Positions 9,485 to 16,074 of a DNA stretch of 34,361 nt are shown piece after piece. The stretch is from assembly GCA_025924495.1 (NCBI GenBank), contig JAICIG010000021.1, forward strand, positions 1-34,361, read 5' to 3'. Positions within the stretch are counted from its first letter, which is position 1, and each line of letters begins with the position of its first letter. Both the position numbers and the translations under genes were made by a program. The notes beneath the pieces were generated by a model. That model worked only from the letters and a program-made list of their open reading frames with translations. It was not told the DNA's origin and made no database searches. The DNA comes from Pirellulales bacterium (GTDB lineage Bacteria > Planctomycetota > Planctomycetia > Pirellulales > JAICIG01).

Positions 9485-10087
9485 CTACGCCGCTTCCAAC
9501 ATTGGAGTCGGCGTCTGGGCAGCTTGCGGTTCGGTCTCGGCCGATGCTTCGCCTTCGGCCTCGACCAGCCGCTCCAGTTCGTTTGCGATCTCCCACTCCC
9601 ACTTCGCCGCGTCGTCAAACAGTTGCAAGTCGTCCAGCCGAGCGCGTGCCTCGGCATAACGGCCGGTGTGACGCAGAATCGTGGCCAGCATCAATTGCGC
9701 TTCAACGTCGCGGGCCTTTCCCCGCAAAAGTTGGTGACAAATCGTCTCCGCCTCGTACCAATTCCCCTTTAAGTATTCCCCTAAAGCCTGCGGAAACAAG
9801 TCCCGCTCCGGTTCGGGCTCTTTCTCCGAATTCTTCTCGGCACACCAACGCCAGGACAGACAGGCGGAAACAAGCCAAAACCCTGCCAGGACGATCCAAC
9901 CGGTCCGCCGCATCCCCGGCTCAACCCACTCCGTCCACACCAGACTGTTCAGCAATAATAGGTTGAGCAAACAGCCAAAGCCGAAAGCCATCGCTAAACC
10001 CGACCAGGCGCCTTCCACCCATAGCTGGGAAAGGCCCGGCCAGATGCAAGTTACCGAGCTCGCTCGATGCACATGGGCCCTGCGCAT
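9485..10087 (-). CDS. Membrane protein with cytoplasmic TPR-like domain, clpC operon
   Basis: A 200-residue protein. Two hydrophobic helices (about 29-54 and 62-80) near the N-terminus are followed by a charged linker and a helical domain (about 97-176) with TPR-like spacing: ALGEYLKGNWYEAETICHQLL, then LATILRHTGRYAEARARLDDL. It probably displays a TPR-type scaffold on the inner face of the membrane. I chose the ATG at 10087 because AAGGAG lies 8 bases upstream; 38 further codons upstream are open but overlap the promoter and look non-coding. It is the first gene of the clpC operon, with a 21-base gap to clpC, so it may tether or regulate ClpC. That link is inference from position. Confidence 0.75.
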   Translation of the reverse strand: MRRAHVHRASSVTCIWPGLSQLWVEGAWSGLAMAFGFGCLLNLLLLNSLVWTEWVEPGMRRTGWIVLAGFWLVSACLSWRWCAEKNSEKEPEPERDLFPQALGEYLKGNWYEAETICHQLLRGKARDVEAQLMLATILRHTGRYAEARARLDDLQLFDDAAKWEWEIANELERLVEAEGEASAETEPQAAQTPTPMLEAA

Positions 10088-10172
10088 AGGGTTAGCTCCT
10101 TCTACGTCCCCGGCGGGCGATTGGATCTGAGGAAAAAACCCGCCGTTTCCGTGGCGAGCCGTTCGTTGCGGA

Positions 10173-10201
10173 ATTGTACTGCCGGAGCTAGGCTGAATCA
10201 A
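10173..10201 (-). promoter_or_regulatory. Sigma-70-type promoter of the clpC operon
   Basis: On the minus strand TTGATT (10196-10201) and TACAAT (10173-10178) are separated by exactly 17 bases. A start point near 10166 would give a leader of roughly 80 bases before the TPR-like gene. The inverted repeat at 10198-10223 overlaps the -35 box. Confidence 0.65.
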
Positions 10202-10223
10202 GGCAACTAAAAGTCTGCCTTGA
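10198..10223. promoter_or_regulatory. Candidate operator: 8-bp inverted repeat in the clpC/thi divergent region
   Basis: TCAAGGCA (10198-10205) and TGCCTTGA (10216-10223) are exact reverse complements separated by 10 bases. The repeat covers part of the -35 box of the clpC operon promoter and lies 20 bases upstream of the fusion gene's ATG. It does not match CIRCE or HAIR consensus sequences as I know them. A regulator bound here could control both directions. Confidence 0.55.
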
Positions 10224-10243
10224 AGTTAGGTTAACCATTCTGA

Positions 10244-11974
10244 ATGCACCCAAGCGAGATTGCAGTGAGTTTGCAGTTCACGCCGGCAGCACGGCGAGCA
10301 CTGGAGGCGGCGTCGCATTGGACCAGTTGTGACAATCCTAACGGCATTGCGCCCGCCGAGCTCTTGATGGGGCTGTTGGCGGAAGCCGAGTGCCGCGCCG
10401 CCGTCATGCTGGCGGCACGGGGAGTCGACGCCCCCCTCGTCCGACAACGCTGGCCCGATTTGCAGTTTTCCGGGCAGGTTTTGGGGCGCCGCGCAGACGA
10501 ATTCTCTGATGGCGTCAGTCAGGCCTTTGCAGCGGCCGCAGCACGACTGATTGATTATCCGCCGCCGCTCGTGCTAGCTACCGAGCACCTGTTGCTCGGC
10601 CTGGTTGCTTCCCCTTCGGAAATATCGCAGTGGCTCGGCGAGTATGGACTCGTCGCGAATGCCTTAGAAGCCGAGATACATCGCCTCGCCGGGCACCAAC
10701 CAGGTCCCTTGGCAATGGACGCTGTGGAAATCTCCGCCGAGCAAACCGAGCCGCATATTCTCCCTCTCTCTGCCGCAGAACTCTCGGGCGAAGGCGATGC
10801 AATGTCGTTTGCAGCGGCAAATGCAAGGGTGCAGTCCGCGCCGGAGCCTGGGCGCCCGATTGCCAGCCCGCTCCCAACGCTCGAAGGAACCAGGAATGAA
10901 CGAACCGCACTGTTCCGCATTCTTGACGCGGCAGCCAATCGGGCCCGCGAAGGACTGCGCGTGTTGGAAGATTTCGTGCGATTTGCGCTGGACAGCGAGG
11001 CGCTAACGTTTGAATGCAAGCAACTGCGTCATGCGCTCGCGGCCGAGCTGGCGCGGATCGACTTGGCGGAATTGCTCGCCGCCCGAAACACGACGGCCGA
11101 TGTCGGCACGCAACTGACCGCCGATTCCGAAAGGCGCCGCGTTCGCCTGGAAGGCGTCGCAACCGCAAACATCAAACGCGTGCAAGAATCGCTCCGCAGT
11201 CTCGAGGAGTTCGGCAAGGTCGTTGATGCCGACTTTGGCGCGGCCATGAAACAGCTCCGCTACCGTACTTATACGCTGGAGCGCGCCGTTTCCGACGGAC
11301 CGTCGAGCTTAAAGCAAATTGAGCAGGCCAGGCTCTATGTGCTCATCGACGGCAGGGCGAGCAACGATGAATTCGTTGCGCTGGCGCAAGCGCTCGTGAC
11401 GGCCGGAGTCGATGTCGTCCAACTGCGCGACAAACGGCTCAACGACCGGCAGTTGCTGGGCCGAGCGCGCCAGTTGCGAGAAATCACGCGCGCTGCGGGG
11501 GTTCTCTTCATTATGAACGACCGAGCCGATCTGGCGGTCGTCGCCGGCGCCGATGGCGTGCATGTCGGCCAAGAAGAGCTTTCCGTCCAGGAGGCGCGAG
11601 CGATTGTCGGGACGCGATCTATCGTCGGCGTCTCCACGCATTCGCTAGCGCAAGCGAAGCAGGCTGCAGAGGATGGCGCCGACTACATTGGTGTGGGGCC
11701 AACATTTGCTTCGACGACCAAGCGTTTTGAATCGACGCAGCTTACCGGACTCGATCTGCTGAGCGCCGTAGCGGCGGAAATCCGCGTGCCCGCGTTCGCC
11801 ATCGGCGGGGTCGATGCAACGAATCTCGCTGATGTCGTCGCAGCGGGATTCTCGCGAATCGCCGTCAGCGGGGCGATTGTCGCCGCCGCCGATCCCAGCG
11901 CGGCCGCACGCAACTTGCGCACAACCTTGGAGCGGGCGTCATTGCCGGTTACGCATCCCCGCCGAGCAACGTAG
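10244..11974 (+). CDS. thiE: Clp_N - ThiD2 - ThiE fusion protein (thiamine phosphate synthase)
   Basis: A 576-residue three-part protein. Residues 8-70 and 86-150 form a divergent double Clp_N repeat (FTPAARRALEAA, GIAPAELLMGLL; then LATEHLLLGLV), as at the front of ClpC. A low-complexity linker (151-220) follows. Residues 223-347 match ThiD2, the monofunctional HMP-phosphate kinase family (FRILDAAANRAREGLRVLED, RVQESLRSLEEFGK). Residues 363-545 are thiamine phosphate synthase: QLRDK (Arg395, Lys397), Asn425-Asp426, GVHVGQEEL, GVSTHS, GPTFASTTK (Lys493), FAIGGV. It should phosphorylate HMP-P and join it to thiazole phosphate. ThiD2-ThiE fusions are known; the Clp_N front end is the oddity. 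No in-frame start lies in the linker. Divergent from the clpC operon; no TPP riboswitch seen. Confidence 0.88.
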   Translation: MHPSEIAVSLQFTPAARRALEAASHWTSCDNPNGIAPAELLMGLLAEAECRAAVMLAARGVDAPLVRQRWPDLQFSGQVLGRRADEFSDGVSQAFAAAAARLIDYPPPLVLATEHLLLGLVASPSEISQWLGEYGLVANALEAEIHRLAGHQPGPLAMDAVEISAEQTEPHILPLSAAELSGEGDAMSFAAANARVQSAPEPGRPIASPLPTLEGTRNERTALFRILDAAANRAREGLRVLEDFVRFALDSEALTFECKQLRHALAAELARIDLAELLAARNTTADVGTQLTADSERRRVRLEGVATANIKRVQESLRSLEEFGKVVDADFGAAMKQLRYRTYTLERAVSDGPSSLKQIEQARLYVLIDGRASNDEFVALAQALVTAGVDVVQLRDKRLNDRQLLGRARQLREITRAAGVLFIMNDRADLAVVAGADGVHVGQEELSVQEARAIVGTRSIVGVSTHSLAQAKQAAEDGADYIGVGPTFASTTKRFESTQLTGLDLLSAVAAEIRVPAFAIGGVDATNLADVVAAGFSRIAVSGAIVAAADPSAAARNLRTTLERASLPVTHPRRAT

Positions 11975-12566
11975 TCACCAGGTTCTGCAAGTTGCGTTCG
12001 TCCCCTTCGCGGTAGCCGACCCAAACGCCGCGGATTTTTCCCTCACGGTCAAGCACCAACGTAGCCGGGTAGCCAATTCCTTGATAGCTGAGCAATTCAT
12101 CGAACGCCATTCGCGTCCAGGCATTGCGGTCGGCGTAGATAGGCAGTTCAAAGCCCTGTTGACGCAGGAATGCTGCCGTCTCTTCGCGTAGCGCAGCAAG
12201 ATCGCTGTCGCGTCCGCCCCCGCAAGAGACGGGCAAAAGTTGAAAATCCGGCCGGTCTTTGAACTTCTGCCGTAACTCAACCAGGTGCGGAAACTCGATG
12301 CGGCAAGGCGGGCACCACGTTCCCCAAAAATTGACGACAGAGACGCGCCCTTTAAGGTCTTCCAACCCCAGCTCAGCGTCTGCCCCCAACAGCGGCTGCA
12401 GACGAAACTCCAAGAGCGACTTGCCGACCGCCGGAGAAGCGCCCGGAACCCCATGCGGCTCCAATCCGGGGCCTAAAAGAGAGGCCGCCAGCACTAGGCT
12501 CGCCAAGCCGGCGGCCGCCAGCCAGAACCAGAAACCTCCGCTACGACGAGGTGAAACCTCTTCCAT
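11949..12566 (-). CDS. TlpA/ResA-like membrane-anchored thioredoxin
   Basis: A 205-residue protein with an N-terminal membrane anchor (about 11-32) and a thioredoxin fold outside the membrane. The redox motif is WCPPC (84-88) after VSVVNFWGT, and the cis-Pro segment GYPATLVLD comes near the end. These are marks of TlpA/ResA proteins, which reduce disulfides on exported proteins or cytochromes. The insert with SCGGGRDSDLAALREETAAF is typical of planctomycete and related members. I use the ATG at 12566; a TTG two codons upstream is possible, and neither has a strong ribosome site. Its 3' end overlaps the fusion gene tail-to-tail by 26 bases. Confidence 0.85.
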   Translation of the reverse strand: MEEVSPRRSGGFWFWLAAAGLASLVLAASLLGPGLEPHGVPGASPAVGKSLLEFRLQPLLGADAELGLEDLKGRVSVVNFWGTWCPPCRIEFPHLVELRQKFKDRPDFQLLPVSCGGGRDSDLAALREETAAFLRQQGFELPIYADRNAWTRMAFDELLSYQGIGYPATLVLDREGKIRGVWVGYREGDERNLQNLVTTLLGGDA

Positions 12567-12660
12567 AAGCAACGCTGCTTTCGTCCCGCGCCGTGAATCG
12601 ATTTAGGGGGCTGCCTGTGACGTCAGTCGGCCTGGATACTGGCTCAATAAACGCTTGTCA

Positions 12661-12666
12661 ATTATA
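12661..12666 (-). promoter_or_regulatory. Possible -10 box for the TlpA-like gene
   Basis: A perfect TATAAT on the minus strand in an AT-rich patch, about 95 bases before the TlpA-like start. No good -35 box lies at the right distance (GGTTTG at a 17-base spacing), so this is a weak call. Confidence 0.3.
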
Positions 12667-12803
12667 TACTTGCTTCGATCGAACAAACCAGCGTCTGCAC
12701 GAAGCCGTGTGAACCGATACAATAGCCTCATGCCGGCGGGGCCCAGCTTTGAGCTTTTCCGATCGATCGAACCGGCCAGATCGATTGAGTCGATGAGGAT
12801 TCG

Positions 12804-14216
12804 ATGACGGCGGCAACCTGGTTGTTCATGCTGTTGATGGTCGGGTGCAATGCAGTTTTTGCCGCCTATGAGATTGCTCTTGCCAGCATTTCGGTGGGAC
12901 GGCTGAAAGCGCTGGCCGACCAGCATCGTCGCGGCGCTCGCGCGGCTCTGCTGATGAAACAAAACATGGAAGCCAGCCTGGCCGCCTTGCAGCTGGGCAT
13001 TACCCTGGTCGGCGCCATAGCCGCCGCGACGGGCGGCGCCGGCGCCGATGAGTTCATCGCACCGCGGCTCGCCGCCTGGCTGGGCGTGTCGGAATGGACG
13101 AGCGAAGTATTGGCCTTGGCCGTGGTCGTGGTGCCATTGAGTGCGATCACAATCGTCGTCGGCGAACTGATTCCCAAGGTTTTCGCGTTGAAGAATAAAG
13201 AATGGGTCTGCTTGCAGCTCTCGGCGCCCATGCGCGCCCTCTCTATGACCGTGTATCCGGCCGTGTGGGTGCTGGAAGGCTCAGTCAAGACGCTGCTGAC
13301 GTGGAGCGAGCGGCGCTGGCAACCGACCGTTGAAGGGCACAAGGCCGAAGTCACCGAGATGCAGGAGCTCCGCGCCGTGGTCGCGCTGGCGCGCACCTCT
13401 CGCCTGATCGGCGGACAGGAAGAAAAAATCATCCTTGGCGCCGCCAGGCTTTCGAGCCGATCGATTTCCGAAATCATGATCCCCACGCGCGAGATCGTCA
13501 CGCTCGACTTGGCGCACTCGATGTCGCAGAGCCTGGTGGTCGCGCATGCCGACATGCATACCCGATTCCCCGTCTGCGCCGAGCCGGGCAATCCGCAAAC
13601 CATCTGCGGCTATGTGAATTTCAAAGATATCGTCTCCGAACTGCGACTGAGCCCCGACCAGCCGTCGCTACGCGGCATCATGCGTTCGATGCCCGAATTG
13701 TCGGAACAACTTTCGATCGCATCCAGCTTGCAGCGAATGATTCGTGAACACGTCCATATCGCGCTCGTGCGTGATCGCGCCGGCAAGATCGTGGGCATGG
13801 TGACCATGGAAGATATTCTGGAGGAACTTGTTGGAGACATCGAGGACGAGTACGACCGGGCGCCCGCTCACATCTCCGAAGGGGGCACAGGCTGGGTGAT
13901 GGGCGGCGGCGTGACCCTCGATCGTTTGGAACAAGTCACCGGAGTTCGCATCGATCGTATGGACCTCCCGCCCGATTGCCGCACGCTGCACGACTGGCTC
14001 GTCGCGCTGCTCAAACGTCCGGCCCACGGCGGCGATATCGTGCGCGCCAGCGGACTGCGCGTGCTGGTCCGCAAGCTGCGCCGGCAGCGCGTGCTCGAAG
14101 CGCAAGTTTCCCGCGACGAATCGACATTGCAACAAGCTCGCGAACCGCGCGGCCCGGAAGCCGTCCGCACTCCCGAATCGACCGCGTCTGCCCCACAATC
14201 CGGCGTCAGCACGTGA
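12804..14216 (+). CDS. CNNM/CBS/CorC-domain membrane protein (HlyC/CorC family)
   Basis: A 470-residue protein with the standard order of this family. A CNNM transmembrane domain covers about 1-185, with an early AAYEIALASIS motif, LQLGITLVGAIAAA, and VVGELIPKVFAL. A CBS pair follows (about 215-345, with IMIPTREIVTLD and GYVNFKDIV; then VTMEDILEELVGDIEDEYD), then a CorC/HlyC C-terminal domain (about 355-430). Members are linked to magnesium or cobalt export and sometimes wrongly named hemolysins. The tail after 435 is Pro/Ser/Ala-rich and probably disordered. GAGGA lies 6 bases upstream of the ATG. The CYTH gene follows on the same strand after 112 bases. Transported ion not determinable. Confidence 0.88.
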   Translation: MTAATWLFMLLMVGCNAVFAAYEIALASISVGRLKALADQHRRGARAALLMKQNMEASLAALQLGITLVGAIAAATGGAGADEFIAPRLAAWLGVSEWTSEVLALAVVVVPLSAITIVVGELIPKVFALKNKEWVCLQLSAPMRALSMTVYPAVWVLEGSVKTLLTWSERRWQPTVEGHKAEVTEMQELRAVVALARTSRLIGGQEEKIILGAARLSSRSISEIMIPTREIVTLDLAHSMSQSLVVAHADMHTRFPVCAEPGNPQTICGYVNFKDIVSELRLSPDQPSLRGIMRSMPELSEQLSIASSLQRMIREHVHIALVRDRAGKIVGMVTMEDILEELVGDIEDEYDRAPAHISEGGTGWVMGGGVTLDRLEQVTGVRIDRMDLPPDCRTLHDWLVALLKRPAHGGDIVRASGLRVLVRKLRRQRVLEAQVSRDESTLQQAREPRGPEAVRTPESTASAPQSGVST

Positions 14217-14328
14217 GAGTTAGAGTAAGGCGTCAGGCGTCAGAATTGAAGCTGCGCGGAAGATCGCGTCTCGTATTCAATTTTGAGCGGCCGCCTGAGC
14301 CTTAAACTTCGCATCCTAGGCTTTTTGC

Positions 14329-14889
14329 ATGCAATTTGAAGTCGAACATAAATACCGAGTGGCCGACCTGGAAAGGCTCGCGGCCCAATTAACCGCACTA
14401 GGGGCAAAACCCGGCGAAGAAAAGGTGCAAGAAGACTGCTACTATGCTCATCCGGCGCGCGATTTCGCCAAGACCGATGAGGCCTTGCGGTTGCGTCACG
14501 TTGGGGATGCGAACTTCATCACCTATAAAGGCCCGAAAGTCGGCGCGACAAGCAAGACGCGACACGAGCTGGAGCTGCCGCTTGAGCGGGGCGCCAAGGC
14601 GCTGGCGCAGTTCGGGCAGTTGCTGGAAGCCCTGGGGTTCCGCCAAGTGGCGACGGTGCGCAAACGGCGCCGTAAAGCATCGCTCACGCGACAGGGGCGA
14701 GAGGTTGAGATATCGCTCGACGACGTCGAGCAGGTGGGCGCGTTCGTCGAACTGGAATTGATGGCCGGCGAAGCCGAGTGCGCCCAGGCTGAACAATGCT
14801 TGAGCTCGTTAGCGCAAGAGCTAGCCCTTGATCGGGGCGAACGCCGCAGTTACCTGGAATTGTTGCTTGCTGAGCGCGCGCAAGAATAA
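14329..14889 (+). CDS. CYTH-domain protein (CyaB/triphosphate tunnel family)
   Basis: A 186-residue single-domain protein. It opens with the ExExK signature (Glu4, Glu6, Lys8 in EVEHKY) that lines the tunnel of triphosphate tunnel metalloenzymes. Further tunnel-type strands follow: EALRLRHV, FITYKGPK, RHELELPL, RKRRRKASL, EISLDDVE, GAFVELELM. Length and order fit the CyaB/class IV adenylate cyclase branch, but many such bacterial proteins are inorganic triphosphatases or thiamine triphosphatases, so cyclase activity should not be assumed. Its stop codon directly abuts the stop of the opposite-strand repeat-protein gene (14889/14890). Upstream CNNM gene on the same strand may share its transcript. 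Confidence 0.85.
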   Translation: MQFEVEHKYRVADLERLAAQLTALGAKPGEEKVQEDCYYAHPARDFAKTDEALRLRHVGDANFITYKGPKVGATSKTRHELELPLERGAKALAQFGQLLEALGFRQVATVRKRRRKASLTRQGREVEISLDDVEQVGAFVELELMAGEAECAQAEQCLSSLAQELALDRGERRSYLELLLAERAQE

Positions 14890-15888
14890 TCAGTCTGCGC
14901 CCCGTGCGGTCCATTTCAACCGCGGCAGATGCTCTCTGACAAGGTCCACGTAAGAAGCATATTGCGCCAGCAGCCCGCCGCCGCAATTCTCCAAGAAATG
15001 ATGGCGGCGCACGCGCCGCCAATCGCTAGCTTTCTTAAAGCCCAATTGCTGGCCGAGCCAGTTCATGTAACGCTTCCGATTCTTCGCATCATCCCAGAAT
15101 GTAACCGGCACGCGGGCGAATTTCCACTCTTTCCAGGGGAACTTGGGCAGGTACTCCTTCACGGCAGCCATCGGCGAACTGTTGTAGAGCTTAAGAAACT
15201 GTATGCCGCGATGAGCGTAAAAGTCGTGTTGCGTCACCGCGTACCAATCTTCGGGTTTTTTATAGCCGAGTTGCTTTCCCAGCCAGTCGAGATATCTCTT
15301 CCGGTTGCGAGGATCATCCCAGAAGCCCTTAGGAGTCCCGCTGAACAACCATTCTTGCCAATGATAGCGCGGCAGGAAAGCTTTGATCGCGGCGGAAATG
15401 GTGCTGTTGTACTCCAGCAGGAAGGCGCCCCCTTTATGCCGTTCGAAATCGGCGTTGGAAACGCGATACCAATCCTCGGGACGGCGGATTTTGAGCTGCG
15501 CGGCGAGCCAGGTCATATACCGGCGATGATTGCGCTGATCGGCCCAGAACCGCAACGGCGCCTGGCGAAATAACCATTCGTTCCATTCGTGATTAGGGAA
15601 AGTTTCCTGCACCGCGGCGACCGCCGAACTATTCCAATACGCATATAGAACGCCCGCGCCGCGGTAGCGCTTGAAGTCATTCGTGGTAATCCGATACCAA
15701 TCGTCGAGCTTTTTGAAACCGAGCTTCTGCCCGAGCCACCACATGTAACGCCGCCGGTTGGCGGGTTCCTCCCAGTAGCCAGCCGGAACGCGCCCCTCCA
15801 GCCAGGCTGCATCGAGCTTACGAACAGGAGGGACGGGCCAATCCTTACTGGCGGCCGGTTTGCGAGTTTTTATTCGGCTCCGTGCCAT
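14890..15888 (-). CDS. Protein of four tandem 75-residue Trp-rich repeats, unknown function
   Basis: A 332-residue soluble protein made almost wholly of four repeats. Each has: P-x-x-[FY]-W, then [DE]-x-x-N-x-[RK]-R-Y-[ML]-x-W-L, a basic L-G-F-K-K-like turn, D-W-[YR]-x-[VI], a [DH]-F-x-x-x-x-G block, L-x-x-Y-x-S, an [AV]-[AV]-[VI]-[KRQ] helix, P-x-x-x-W and E-W-[LK]-F. The FW pair sits at 38, 114, 189 and 264 and the DW[YR] triplet at 63, 139, 214 and 289, giving a 75-76-residue period. Repeat 4 has Arg for Tyr in DWY and lacks the closing WLF. A basic N-terminus (MARSRIKTRK) precedes them. I recall similar FW/DWY repeats in uncharacterised algal, oomycete and giant-virus proteins, but cannot name the family or its function. 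Confidence 0.85.
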   Translation of the reverse strand: MARSRIKTRKPAASKDWPVPPVRKLDAAWLEGRVPAGYWEEPANRRRYMWWLGQKLGFKKLDDWYRITTNDFKRYRGAGVLYAYWNSSAVAAVQETFPNHEWNEWLFRQAPLRFWADQRNHRRYMTWLAAQLKIRRPEDWYRVSNADFERHKGGAFLLEYNSTISAAIKAFLPRYHWQEWLFSGTPKGFWDDPRNRKRYLDWLGKQLGYKKPEDWYAVTQHDFYAHRGIQFLKLYNSSPMAAVKEYLPKFPWKEWKFARVPVTFWDDAKNRKRYMNWLGQQLGFKKASDWRRVRRHHFLENCGGGLLAQYASYVDLVREHLPRLKWTARGAD

Positions 15889-16074
15889 CGTTATTCTTTA
15901 GCTCCTGCCGGTCCATGGACGCTCACGATCGGGAACGTGTAGACGATGGCCGACGATGCGATCAAGGTACGCCACCTGCACTCCAAACAAAAGCGCTTTC
16001 TCGCTCGTTACATTCCGGCAAATATCGCGCCGCTGCCTTGCCTCTTCGCGCACGCGTGCGATCAACGGCAGTCT

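Noticed and set aside
10088..10243. A TPP riboswitch in front of the thiamine fusion gene
   Set aside because: The leader is short and I see none of the conserved CUGAGA/ACCUGAU-type blocks.
14329..14889. Naming the CYTH protein an adenylate cyclase
   Set aside because: The ExExK fold is shared with triphosphatases; cyclase activity cannot be told from the sequence.
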